From JBCCEV01 sp039030125 (lineage in GTDB: Bacteria > Pseudomonadota > Gammaproteobacteria > Ga0077536): a stretch of DNA of 23,634 bases. Location of the stretch: assembly GCA_039030125.1 (NCBI GenBank), contig JBCCEV010000057.1, positions 1 to 23,634 of the forward strand. Direction: 5' to 3'. Shown here piece after piece: positions 8,390-16,015 of the stretch; positions within the stretch are counted from its first letter, which is position 1, and each line of letters begins with the position of its first letter. The translations under genes were made by a program, and so were the position numbers. The notes under the pieces were generated by a model, which had not been told where the DNA came from, made no database searches, and saw nothing but the letters and a program-made list of their open reading frames with translations.

Positions 8390-9460
8390 ATGCATTTCGG
8401 AGTATTTCTGCCCAACGGCAGCAACGGCTATATTCTCTCCGCCGGAAGCCCAGTCTATGAGCCGACCTTTGAACATAACAAAGCCATTTCGCTGGAGGCC
8501 GAGAAGCAAGGCCTAGACTTTGTCCTATCCATGATGAAGTTTCGCGGCTTTGGTGGCGAAACCGGGTTTTGGGACGCCTGTTTAGATTCATTTACCTTGA
8601 TGGCCGGTCTGGCCGGCGTGACTGAGCGCATCGACTTGTACCCCTCGATTGCACTACTCAGCCAACATCCGGCGGTGACTGCGAGAATGGTCGCGACCAT
8701 CGATAACATCAGTCGTGGCCGTTGCGGTCTCAATATCGTGACCGGCTGGAACGCGCCAGAGTATCAGCAGATGGGTCTATGGCCAGGTGATGCGCACTAC
8801 GAGCGTCGCTATGAATACGCGGCGGAGTATCTTCACATCTTGAAAGACCTGTGGCGTGATGGGCGCTGCACCTTCGAAGGCGAATTCTTCAAGTTGGATG
8901 ATTGTCGTATGTATCCCACGCCAGGGCGGGAGATCCCCATTGTCTGTGCCGGTCAATCCCCACGCGGTAAACAATTCGTCGCCGAGTCGGGTAACTACCA
9001 GTTTGTCACCGGCCCTAAGGCCAACGTTAAACCCGGCGTTGAAGACATTAAGCGCCGGGCCGATGGCGCCGGCCGCAAAGTGGGGGTCTATGCGCTGATG
9101 CAAATGATCATCGCCGACACGGATGATGAAGCGATCCGCAAAACCGAAGAGATCGTGGCGCGGGCCGACATTGAGGCGATCGGTAACATGGTTGCCAGTG
9201 CCACGCTGGATACCAATAAGCAAGGCACCAGCGAAGCACTCAAGGCCGCCTTGGAAGAAAGCGTTGAGGAAGGCAACATGGTGTTTATGGCCGTGCCGAC
9301 GATTGTTGGATCCCCGGCAACCCTGGCAAGCCATATTGATCGGATTGCCGAGGACGTCGGTGTTGATGGCATATGCTTCAGTTGGCCGGATTTCGTGCCC
9401 GACATTAAGAAATTTGGGGAAGAAGTAATACCGCTGTTGCGAAGTCGCAAAGCGGCATAG
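8390..9460 (+). CDS. RutA-like pyrimidine/N-heterocycle flavin monooxygenase
   Basis: The 356-residue protein follows E. coli RutA closely through the N-terminal half: FGVFLPNGSNG, PTFEHNKA, LSMMKFRGFGG, FTLMAGLAGVTERI, and NIVTGWNAPEYQQMGLWPGD (115-134), then CAGQSPRGKQF. RutA uses FMNH2 and O2 to open the uracil ring between N3 and C4 to a ureidoacrylate. Here RutB, RutC, RutF and the permease are absent and the neighbours differ, so the substrate is probably another cyclic amide or N-heterocycle. The start is well supported by AAGGAG about 8 bases before the ATG. It sits 121 bases after the hydrolase and 49 bases before the PuuE-like gene, as part of a likely operon. Confidence 0.9.
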   Translation: MHFGVFLPNGSNGYILSAGSPVYEPTFEHNKAISLEAEKQGLDFVLSMMKFRGFGGETGFWDACLDSFTLMAGLAGVTERIDLYPSIALLSQHPAVTARMVATIDNISRGRCGLNIVTGWNAPEYQQMGLWPGDAHYERRYEYAAEYLHILKDLWRDGRCTFEGEFFKLDDCRMYPTPGREIPIVCAGQSPRGKQFVAESGNYQFVTGPKANVKPGVEDIKRRADGAGRKVGVYALMQMIIADTDDEAIRKTEEIVARADIEAIGNMVASATLDTNKQGTSEALKAALEESVEEGNMVFMAVPTIVGSPATLASHIDRIAEDVGVDGICFSWPDFVPDIKKFGEEVIPLLRSRKAA

Positions 9461-9509
9461 GCACTCGCGGCCGCCCGCGCGGCTCACTCATAACAAGAGG
9501 CACTCAAGG

Positions 9510-10427
9510 ATGTCGGAACTCACCCAAACCCAACATTACGATTTCGAACCCATCATCGATCGCGAGCCGTTCTTGTTACCCGACGGTGCGCGGGTTGCGG
9601 TTATACCCTTCCTTAATATCGAACATTTCCCCGCTGACATCGCCGGCACCGCGCTGGCCCAGCCCACCACCGCGTTTTCTCCTGATCCGCTCAACTACGG
9701 GTGGCGGGATTACGGCAATCGCGTGGGCTTGTGGCGGATGATGGAAATGATGGACAAGCTCAACATGCGGGGAACGGTGTGCCTCAACAGCGATGTTATT
9801 CGGGAGTACCCGCGCATCATCGAGGAAGGCGAAAAACGCGATTGGGCATGGATCGGCCATGGCGTGAACAATGCGCCCGGCAATCTCATTGCTCACGTGC
9901 GCACCGAGGATGGCAGCCTGCAGGGGCCCAATGAAAGCGAGGAGCGCGACCTTCTGGCTTCGGCACTATCGGCCATGACCGCTGTTTTGCGACGTCCCGT
10001 TAAAGGTTGGCTGTCGCCCTATCTCACGCACACAGCAAACACGCCACGCTTGCTCGAATCGCTCGGCATTGAGTATCTATGCGATTACACGGCCGACGAC
10101 ACACCGTTTCACTTCAATACCCCCAACAATAATCTGATCGCCGTCCCTTACACAGTAGAACTGAACGATCTGCCCGCGTTTCTTTACGTTGGTGTGACGC
10201 CCGAGGCCTTCGGCGACATGATCATTGATCAATTCGATGTGCTCTATGAGGAAGGTCAGGTGATGCCCCGTTGCATGCCGATTTGCCTGCATCCGTTTTG
10301 CGTCGGCCAACCGAATAAGTTTAAGCACTTGCGCCGCGCGTTCGAGCATATCGCCAATCATGACGATGTGTGGCTCACCACCGGCGATGACCTTAACGAT
10401 TGGTATCGAAAGAGTCAGGCGCCGTAG
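9510..10427 (+). CDS. Polysaccharide-deacetylase-fold amidohydrolase (PuuE/allantoinase-like)
   Basis: The 305-residue protein belongs to the NodB-fold branch that includes PuuE-type allantoinase and cyclic imide hydrolases rather than sugar deacetylases. Visible motifs are LNIEHF (35-40) where sugar deacetylases have a metal-binding Asp pair, YGWRDYGNRVGLWRMMEMMD, AWIGHGVNN (H117), RPVKGWLSP, VELNDLPAF and ICLHPFCVGQP (H261). Members hydrolyse cyclic or linear amide bonds in ureide and imide catabolism. Directly downstream of a RutA-like oxygenase, it plausibly cleaves the ureido or formamido product. AAGAGG 10-15 bases before the ATG gives a modest ribosome site. Confidence 0.85.
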   Translation: MSELTQTQHYDFEPIIDREPFLLPDGARVAVIPFLNIEHFPADIAGTALAQPTTAFSPDPLNYGWRDYGNRVGLWRMMEMMDKLNMRGTVCLNSDVIREYPRIIEEGEKRDWAWIGHGVNNAPGNLIAHVRTEDGSLQGPNESEERDLLASALSAMTAVLRRPVKGWLSPYLTHTANTPRLLESLGIEYLCDYTADDTPFHFNTPNNNLIAVPYTVELNDLPAFLYVGVTPEAFGDMIIDQFDVLYEEGQVMPRCMPICLHPFCVGQPNKFKHLRRAFEHIANHDDVWLTTGDDLNDWYRKSQAP

Positions 10428-10453
10428 CGCGACCACGCCACTAAATGGCTATC

Positions 10454-10479
10454 CGACGCCGCCGGCGGTTTTTCCGTCG
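10454..10479 (+). terminator. Terminator-like hairpin with T-run between operon genes
   Basis: The palindrome CCGCCGGCGG (10459-10468) is followed at once by five T. A second dyad, CGACG at 10454-10458 with CGTCG at 10475-10479, encloses it and could form the alternative structure. It lies 32 bases after the PuuE-like stop and may terminate or attenuate transcription before the PcaC-like gene. The stem is short, so strength is uncertain. Confidence 0.35.
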
Positions 10480-10547
10480 AATGGGACCGTTGTAAGGATC
10501 GGCCCCAAAGCCCAAAGGCGCACCGCCCGTTAACTCTGGAGAAGAAA

Positions 10548-10922
10548 ATGGACCAAGACACCTACGATAAAGGCCTGGAAATCCGCACCCGCGTGCTTGG
10601 CGAGGACTACGTCAAAAAATCGATCAGCGGCGCGACGTCTTTCAACGAAGACTTCCAAGCCCTCACAACCGAGTACTGTTGGGGCGCGGTGTGGGGCCGT
10701 GAAGGATTAAGTGCGGCACAACGGAGCATGCTCAATATCGCAATGTTGACCGCGCTGGGACGTGATGACGAATTGCGCCTGCACGTCGCTGGCGCGCTGC
10801 GCAATGGCTTAACGCCTGATGAAATCAAGGAAGTGCTACTTCAAGCGGCAATTTATTGCGGGATACCCGCAGCTAACGCGGCTTTCAGGATTGCGCGGGA
10901 CGTGATTGAGAACAACGAGTGA
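10548..10922 (+). CDS. Carboxymuconolactone decarboxylase family protein (PcaC-like)
   Basis: The 124-residue protein matches 4-carboxymuconolactone decarboxylase in length and key stretches: YCWGAVWGREGLS, RSMLNIAMLTALGR, ELRLHVAGALRNGLTPDEIKEVLLQ, and AIYCGIPAANAAFRIA. PcaC decarboxylates 4-carboxymuconolactone to 3-oxoadipate enol-lactone, the substrate of PcaD; a PcaD-like hydrolase begins this same gene run. No other protocatechuate genes are present, so the pair may have been recruited to the RutA-like pathway. A GGAGA ribosome site precedes the ATG with good spacing. It converges on the regulator gene with 20 bases between. Confidence 0.9.
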   Translation: MDQDTYDKGLEIRTRVLGEDYVKKSISGATSFNEDFQALTTEYCWGAVWGREGLSAAQRSMLNIAMLTALGRDDELRLHVAGALRNGLTPDEIKEVLLQAAIYCGIPAANAAFRIARDVIENNE

Positions 10923-10942
10923 AGCTGGCCGCCGTTCGCTAA

Positions 10943-11920
10943 TCAGTGCAGCGCGCGGTATCTAAAGGTCTCCCGATACTGCGATGGCGACATGCCGACG
11001 TGACGATTGAATAATGTGCGAAAGAACGCCGGATCGTTGTAGCCAACCCGGGTGGCGATTTGTTCGATGGTCCCGGAATCGGATTCCAGGAGTCTGCGCG
11101 CGGCGTTAACCCGGAGCTTTTGTAAATAGACCTTGGGCGTTTCACCGAAGCTTTCTTGAAATCGCCGGTAGAAGGTTCGCCATGACATATCAAACTTCTG
11201 GGCCAAAGCTTCGAAGTGAATTGGCTCGTGAAAATGACCGAGGATCCATGACTCCACCGGCTTCATGGCTGGGTCGGCGCTGGTCGCTTGGCTGACGATG
11301 GGTGGTGGTACCTGATCGCGAACGCGCGGTAAGTCGGTTAAAAACCACTGACTGCAAGCCAACATCACGTCCTTGCCGCAGAGCTTGTCGATGATGAATA
11401 GGGCCAGGTCGATCGCCGCACCCGCGCCGCAACAGGAGTAAATGCCCTGATCTTCAATCACCATGCGGTCGGCGTTCCAGCGAACGTTTGGCCATCTTGA
11501 ACTCACTTCATCAATCAGACTCCAGTGCATCGCGACATCCTTATCATCGAGCATTCCGGTTGCTGCCAACAGCGCCTGGCTAGGGCATACCACCGCTATC
11601 GCCACACCTTGCTCGTGTTGAGCTTTAATCCAAGACATCACTTCGTCGTTTCCGTTTAAGACTTCATCAACGTCACATGGTGATCCAGCAAGAAAGATGA
11701 GATCGGGCGAACTCACCTCGTTAATCGAACCCGATGGCGTCACCGTGATGTATCTGCCGCAGGTAACTGAGTTCCCGTCTTGCGATAAAACAGTCACCGC
11801 CAGGCCGTCGTTCTCGCCAATTTCGCAACGCGCGAACTCGAAGATCTCCATAGCCCCGGTAATGGCGGATGCGTTGCCGCCGCCGAAAGGCACTAACACG
11901 ATGTGTTTGCTGTCAATCAT
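10943..11920 (-). CDS. GlxA-family AraC-type transcriptional regulator
   Basis: The 325-residue protein has an N-terminal DJ-1/PfpI-like (class I glutamine amidotransferase-like) domain, from IVLVPFGGGNASAITGAMEIF through AIAVVCPSQALLAATGMLD. That segment holds the nucleophile-elbow Cys but no obvious catalytic partners, as in GlxA regulators that sense metabolites. The C-terminal AraC domain contains both helix-turn-helix units (HFEALAQKFDMSWRTFYRRF and TIEQIATRVGYNDPAFFRTL) and the FNRHVGMSPSQYRE signature. It is probably the local regulator of the catabolic genes it faces. The start at 11920 matches the family N-terminus; the frame extends 29 codons upstream to 12007. Confidence 0.9.
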   Translation of the reverse strand: MIDSKHIVLVPFGGGNASAITGAMEIFEFARCEIGENDGLAVTVLSQDGNSVTCGRYITVTPSGSINEVSSPDLIFLAGSPCDVDEVLNGNDEVMSWIKAQHEQGVAIAVVCPSQALLAATGMLDDKDVAMHWSLIDEVSSRWPNVRWNADRMVIEDQGIYSCCGAGAAIDLALFIIDKLCGKDVMLACSQWFLTDLPRVRDQVPPPIVSQATSADPAMKPVESWILGHFHEPIHFEALAQKFDMSWRTFYRRFQESFGETPKVYLQKLRVNAARRLLESDSGTIEQIATRVGYNDPAFFRTLFNRHVGMSPSQYRETFRYRALH

Positions 11921-12097
11921 GATCCAAAATTCCAAAAATGTCGGGGTTGGCAGATCTCCCCTCGAAATATGTCTAATCTGCTGGCTTGTGTCTAGTTGAT
12001 GGGACATCGACGATCGTGTTGATGCTTGAGGAGTTCATGGATCAATACCGGTTTGATTTTTCGAAGCGCTGCCCCGAATGCTGAGCGAACTCGAAAG

Positions 12098-12130
12098 CGC
12101 CGCTAAGCTTCGCGGCTTGGTTTAGCGGCG
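12098..12130. promoter_or_regulatory. 9-bp perfect inverted repeat upstream of the DUF2938 gene
   Basis: CGCCGCTAA (12098-12106) and TTAGCGGCG (12122-12130) are perfect reverse complements separated by 15 bases; an inner AAGC/GCTT pairing shares the stem edge. It ends 19 bases before the DUF2938 start, between that gene and the divergent regulator. It could be an operator or a leader hairpin. No T-run follows, so it is not a typical terminator. Confidence 0.4.
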
Positions 12131-12149
12131 AATAAAATTAGAACGACCG

Positions 12150-12641
12150 ATGAACTTCGAATTTGACATCATCGTGAAAGCATCAATCGTTGGCGTTGGC
12201 GGTACGGTTGCGCTCGATGCTTGGGCCGCCATGCTCCATTATTTGCTCGGCACGCCAGCCACCAATTGGGCAATGGTCGGCCGTTGGTTGGCTCATATGC
12301 CGGGCGGAAAATTTCACCACGAGGATATGGCGGCGGTAGCGCCGGTTCGAGGTGAAGCAGTCATCGGTTGGGTGTTTCACTACGGGATCGGTATCGGTTA
12401 TGGCTTGTTGCTCGTCGCGGTGACCGGCGTTGGCTGGTTGCACACGCCCACAATACCTCCCGCAGTCCTGTTATCGCTCGTCCTTCTGGTTGCTCCTTTT
12501 TTCGTAATGATGCCCGGACTGGGTCTCGGCCTGGCGGGCGCGAAAACACCAGATCCAAACCTTACCCGTCTCAAGAGCGTTTTGGGCCACACCATGTTCG
12601 GGCTGGGAATGTACGCCACCGCGCTCGCCCTGCCTGCTTAG
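12150..12641 (+). CDS. DUF2938 family integral membrane protein
   Basis: The 163-residue protein has four hydrophobic segments: about residues 8-30 (KASIVGVGGTVALDAWAA), 71-94 (VIGWVFHYGIGIGYGLLLV), 101-128 (PPAVLLSLVLLVAPFFVMMP) and 143-162 (VLGHTMFGLGMYATALALPA). Between the first two is a conserved-looking loop, NWAMVGRWLAHMPGGKFHHE, rich in Arg and His, matching the DUF2938 pattern. It belongs to a small inner-membrane family with no known activity. It is divergent from the GlxA-type regulator and converges on the TPR gene; a 33-base dyad lies just upstream. Confidence 0.85.
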   Translation: MNFEFDIIVKASIVGVGGTVALDAWAAMLHYLLGTPATNWAMVGRWLAHMPGGKFHHEDMAAVAPVRGEAVIGWVFHYGIGIGYGLLLVAVTGVGWLHTPTIPPAVLLSLVLLVAPFFVMMPGLGLGLAGAKTPDPNLTRLKSVLGHTMFGLGMYATALALPA

Positions 12642-12732
12642 CAAAGGGCAGCCTCATTGGCCAAAGCGCATCGGCCGGCTGGGCATTGAGATATGCCAGC
12701 CGAACGTGGATTGGGGACAGCGCTTGGTGCGA

Positions 12733-14346
12733 CTAGGTGCCGCGCTTTTGCAAGAACGCTCTGGCATGGAGGATTTCAGGTCGCTCAGCGTTTTCGCAAG
12801 CACAGTTCTCCATGAGCTGCCGGTAGAACGTGGTTGCCGTGGCAAGATCGCCTGATTGCTCCGCTGCCAAGGCCGCGCCAAATACGCTATGAAATTTACG
12901 CGGATCACGCTGCAGCGATTTATTGAACTCCGCGAGGGCATCTTGGGGTCGATCTAACTCCAGCAATAGCTGACCAAGGAGTTCTCGGGCCGGTGCTTCT
13001 GGCCCGGGAGAGCGTGCTGATTTTTCGCTTTCATCGTCCAGCTTGGCGGCAAGCTGCATCGTTGCAAGTGCCTCGTTGGCCTCACCCATTGCCATCGCGA
13101 TGCGTGCCTGCACGATCGTTTTTTTGATCGTGACCCGCCCTGACCAGTACGCACTTGAGGTTGCTTGCTCGGCGGCTTCCAGCGCTGCAACGGCCGCGCG
13201 TGCCATTTCCAGATCTCCCAGATGTGATGCGCCTATTCCGCGCGCGTAGTCGGTAATGGCATTGATGTAAGCCTCATCGCGGACTGTTTGTGGCTTAAGC
13301 TGGGAGGCCGTTTCCCAATCTTTTCTTTCCAGCGCCACCCGTGCTGGAATCGCGGCGGCCGCATAGGCACCCGTTGCGGCGTAGCGATCCAACGGATCCA
13401 GGAGCTTGAGGGTTTCAGCCGCACGCGTTTGCGCCGCGACGGCTTTTGAATCCTGAGCGGTTTGCAGCAGTGCGTAAGTCATGTAATCGAGCGCATGTAA
13501 TGCTTCGCCAGGAGATCCGGCTTCAAGCGCGGCTTTTTCAGAGCGAATGTTCGTTTCAATCGAATCACGCCAAAACCCCAGGCGTGTGAAGGTATGCGAG
13601 GGCATGTGCAGCGCGTGGGGCGCCGCCGGCGCGATAGAGGCGTACTTGCGCGCCGCATCCAATGCGCGTTCGACCAGTGCTGGAACATCGTAGCTATGGA
13701 TTAGGTAATGGGCGATGCCCGGATGATTCGGCCACTTTTCGAACGCCGGTTCCAACAATTCGGCTGCTTTAAGCAGGTTTTTATACGATTTGTCCAAAAG
13801 GTCTGCCGTGCCGTTCAGTGATATGGCGTAGAAGATCGTCGCTTCCGGATCGTCAGGGTAGGCGGCCGCTAAACGCGCCATTGCTTTTTCGTAGTTTCGC
13901 CCGCGGTCGAGATCGGTCGTGGTCAGAAAGTCGGTATAAAGCGCCGAGACCGCATCGATATACATTCTTTCGCGCTCGGATTGGGCTGCAAGCGCTCGGC
14001 CTCGCGCGGCCGCCTCCGCGCCTTTTGCGAGCATTGCCTTGCCGCGCTTGGTCGCCAGCGGATTTCCCCAATGCGACAGTGCAATCCCCCATTCAGCCAT
14101 GGCGCAGGACGGATCATTTTGTAGAACATCCTCGAAAGTATCGATGGCCGCGGCGTACCAGAAGGAGTGGAGTAGGGCGACGGCGCGATTGAATTTGGTT
14201 TCGACGGCTTTGCTACAGCTCGTCTGGAAATGCACCGCGCCAATGGCGGCTTCATCTAATTCTGCCGCGTCGCCGTGCGGCTCTGAGCCGTGTGCGAAGC
14301 TTGCCAGGGGCGTTAAGACAAAAATGACCGCAATGAGATTTTTCAT
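12733..14346 (-). CDS. Exported tetratricopeptide-repeat protein
   Basis: The 537-residue protein starts at 14346 with a signal peptide (MKNLIAVIFVLTPLASFA, cleavage likely before HGSE). A start further upstream at 14409 would bury this signal. AAGG at a 6-base spacing supports 14346. TPR-like helices run through the protein; clear ones are FNRAVALLHSFWYAAAIDTF with CAMAEWGIALSHWG near the N-terminus, and PQDALAEFNKSLQRDPRKF with FGAALAAEQSGDLATATTFY near the C-terminus. A central segment, HALHMPSHTFTRLGFWRDS, is a hallmark of a widespread family of large periplasmic TPR proteins of unknown function. No catalytic motif is apparent; a protein-interaction role is inferred. Confidence 0.88.
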   Translation of the reverse strand: MKNLIAVIFVLTPLASFAHGSEPHGDAAELDEAAIGAVHFQTSCSKAVETKFNRAVALLHSFWYAAAIDTFEDVLQNDPSCAMAEWGIALSHWGNPLATKRGKAMLAKGAEAAARGRALAAQSERERMYIDAVSALYTDFLTTTDLDRGRNYEKAMARLAAAYPDDPEATIFYAISLNGTADLLDKSYKNLLKAAELLEPAFEKWPNHPGIAHYLIHSYDVPALVERALDAARKYASIAPAAPHALHMPSHTFTRLGFWRDSIETNIRSEKAALEAGSPGEALHALDYMTYALLQTAQDSKAVAAQTRAAETLKLLDPLDRYAATGAYAAAAIPARVALERKDWETASQLKPQTVRDEAYINAITDYARGIGASHLGDLEMARAAVAALEAAEQATSSAYWSGRVTIKKTIVQARIAMAMGEANEALATMQLAAKLDDESEKSARSPGPEAPARELLGQLLLELDRPQDALAEFNKSLQRDPRKFHSVFGAALAAEQSGDLATATTFYRQLMENCACENAERPEILHARAFLQKRGT

Positions 14347-14798
14347 ACAGACCTTGCAATATCGTTTGGAGGAGGTGCGATTTATACCAATCATCGGCGA
14401 GTATCCCATTCAAACCCTGAGCAGATGTTGAATCACTTCCGACTTTGAGAGAACTGGGGGAAATCGCCAAATTACCGGGGTGTTCTTGCCAATTCCATAG
14501 GCCCTAACCCGCTTGCCGAGCGGTCGTCGCGCCTCGCATGCCGCCATCCAACTACGAGATTATCACCAAGGTGCGGCGAAGCTTGAGCTCTGACCGTTTA
14601 ACGGCGAGCATCGGCAACACCGGAGATATTGGTGTGATTCACAATTCGGTGTTGAATAAAACCCTCCTTAGCTGCTGATGCTTGCCCGCCGCCGCCAGTG
14701 CGCCCAAGGAAAACGAACGCGGCAATAGACTTCGGCCACCTTGGCGACTATATACAAAGGGGAGGGGTTGCCGATGACTATTCACGTGGAGGGGACAC
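14347..14798. other. 452-base intergenic region, no gene seen
   Basis: This gap holds the promoters of the divergent TPR gene and the Sec-candidate operon. I see no credible gene in it. A short dyad (ACACC and GGTGT, within 14616-14636) is present, and TATATAC-like sequence near 14748-14756 could be part of a promoter for the downstream operon, but no matching -35 box is convincing. Confidence 0.5.
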
Positions 14799-15323
14799 AT
14801 GGCCAGACTTCAACCGATTGCCAAGGACCAACTAACACCCGGAATGGCGGAGCTCATTGAGCGCGTCAAGTTTGATCCCGGCTATTACAGCGGCTTGAGT
14901 GTATTCGCGCATAGCCAAGAGTTTGTTGAGCCGATGTGGAATGCCTATGTCGATATGTTCGAGGGCGGCTTGGTTGATTCGCGTCTTAAGGAAATGATGC
15001 GGATAAAAATCGCCTACAACAACGATTGTTTTACCTGACGCAAATTAAGATATCCATCGGTGGTGGATAAAGGACTGAACGAAGAAAAAATCGCGGAAAT
15101 AGAAAACTACGAAGTCAGTGACAAGCTAACCCGGCGGGAAAAACTAGGGCTTAAGTTTGCCGAAAAGATGGGCATTGAGCATCGCGCAATCGACGACAAA
15201 TTTTTCTCACTGCTGAGAGAAGAATTCACAGAGCCCGAGATCGTGGAGTTATCGATCGTGATCAGTGTTTGTATAGGCTGGGGTCGCCTGCTCTCAGTAT
15301 TGCGATCGGAGGAAACCTCATGA
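14799..15323 (+). CDS. Candidate selenoprotein of the CMD/AhpD family (in-frame TGA = Sec80)
   Basis: Reading through one TGA (15036-15038) gives a 174-residue carboxymuconolactone-decarboxylase/AhpD-fold protein. The TGA falls at residue 80 in the peroxidatic motif: RIKIAYNNDC77-F-T-U80-RKLRY. Family members usually have Cys-x-x-Cys here, so this is a CxxU redox pair. The frame stays open and conserved after the TGA (GLNEEKIAEIENYEVSDKL, TRREKLGLKFAEKMGIE), matching the downstream paralog. A GGAGGGG ribosome site precedes the ATG. The stop overlaps the next start (ATGA at 15320-15323), showing the C-terminal half is still part of the operon. No ribosome site serves the GTG at 15060, so restart is unlikely. 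If not a selenoprotein, it is a nonsense-mutated gene. Confidence 0.75.
15051..15069 (+). promoter_or_regulatory. Candidate bacterial SECIS element
   Basis: TATCCATC (15051-15058) pairs with GGTGGATA (15062-15069) as an 8-bp stem with one U-G wobble and a GGT apical triloop. The stem begins 12 bases after the TGA and the loop lies at +21 to +23. This is close to the E. coli fdhF SECIS, where an 11-base gap and an apical GGU presented by a short stem recruit SelB. The structure was found by eye; no energy was computed. Confidence 0.65.
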
Positions 15324-15874
15324 GCAGCTTAACGCCTGTTGAAGACGCATTTCTAAGCACGCGCATGAAAGCGTTGGTCGCCGAGTTTGAATTTGATCCT
15401 GAGTATGCGAATGGACTGAAAATCTTCGCGCACAAGCAAGAGGTTTTTGAGCCAATTTGGTCCGCGTACAGGTCGATGCTGGAGAACGGCAAATTGGATC
15501 GCGATTTAAAAGAGTTGGTGCGGCTCAAGATCGCACAGAACAACGATTGTTCTCCGTATGTTGAAAAACAAAATCTGCGGCGGCTGCGATTTGCTCCGGA
15601 AATCGCAGCATCGCTCAGCGAGGAAAAGATCGCCGCGGTTGGCGCTTTCGAGGTGAGCGAGGTGTTGACCAAGCGTGAAAAACTGGCGTTGAAGTTCGCG
15701 GAGAAGCTGGGAATTGAACCGGAAAGCTTGGATGACGAGTTTTTCGAGGATTTGCGCAGCGAATTCCCGGACGAGGAAATCGTCGAACTCGCGCACGTCG
15801 CCGCCGTCGGCATCGGCTTTGAGCGTTTTCTCGCGGTCTGGCAGCCGCGAGTTTGTGCCCTCGACACCCGATAA
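15320..15874 (+). CDS. CMD/AhpD-family protein, paralog of the Sec candidate
   Basis: The 184-residue protein is translationally coupled to the preceding gene (ATGA overlap) and has a strong GGAGG site. It aligns along its whole length with its neighbour: FEFDPEYANGLKIFAHKQE, LKELVRLKIAQNNDC, LSEEKIAAVGAFEVSEVLTKREKLALKFAEKLGIE. It keeps the first Cys (NNDC77) but reads C-S-P-Y where CxxC is expected, and has six extra residues (YVEKQN) before LRRLRF. So it lacks the resolving thiol and may be a non-redox partner, or a subunit pairing with the Sec protein. A perfect 10-bp hairpin lies inside the corresponding coding stretch. Confidence 0.88.
   Translation: MSSLTPVEDAFLSTRMKALVAEFEFDPEYANGLKIFAHKQEVFEPIWSAYRSMLENGKLDRDLKELVRLKIAQNNDCSPYVEKQNLRRLRFAPEIAASLSEEKIAAVGAFEVSEVLTKREKLALKFAEKLGIEPESLDDEFFEDLRSEFPDEEIVELAHVAAVGIGFERFLAVWQPRVCALDTR
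15583..15609 (+). repeat. Perfect 10-bp hairpin inside the CMD paralog
   Basis: GCTGCGATTT (15583-15592) and AAATCGCAGC (15600-15609) pair perfectly around the 7-base loop GCTCCGG. It lies 23 bases after the TAT codon (15557-15559) that occupies the second CxxC position, placing the apical loop about 34 bases downstream. That is within the spacing reported for bacterial SECIS elements, although no TGA is present here. Confidence 0.5.
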
Positions 15875-15922
15875 CGAGCCCGGGGCAACATCGTAGAGCG
15901 ATATACGCTTTGGTGCGCGTAA

Positions 15923-15945
15923 AAAAGGGGTCAGAGCCCTTTAAA
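15923..15945. repeat. GGTCAGAGCCC repeat element, copy 1
   Basis: The stretch contains AAAGGG and CCCTTT arms around the core GGTCAGAGCCC (15929-15939). It lies between the convergent CMD paralog and gdhA. The same 11-base core recurs at 22278-22288, also between convergent genes. The hairpin could act as a bidirectional terminator, or be a dispersed REP/MITE-like remnant. Confidence 0.5.
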
Positions 15946-16015
15946 TATTGTCCTGGTATTGCTTCGTGACACCGTGGCGGAGCATTTTTGAATCGGTGTA
16001 AGCCGGGTGCTGCTA

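Noticed and set aside
8390..9460. Complete rut pyrimidine operon
   Set aside because: Only a RutA-like gene and a loosely RutD-like hydrolase are present; RutB, RutC, RutF and RutG are not in the window.
8777..9487. 236-residue open frame on the minus strand opposite the RutA-like gene
   Set aside because: It is fully antisense to a strongly supported enzyme and shows no family signature.
14585..14595. Possible third, inverted copy of the GGTCAGAGCCC core (10 of 11 matches)
   Set aside because: It has a mismatch, lacks the flanking A/G and T arms, and is not between convergent genes; may be chance.
15060..15323. Separate 87-residue gene starting at GTG 15060
   Set aside because: It has no ribosome site and corresponds exactly to the C-terminal half of the CMD family in the same frame as 14799; read-through of the TGA explains it better.
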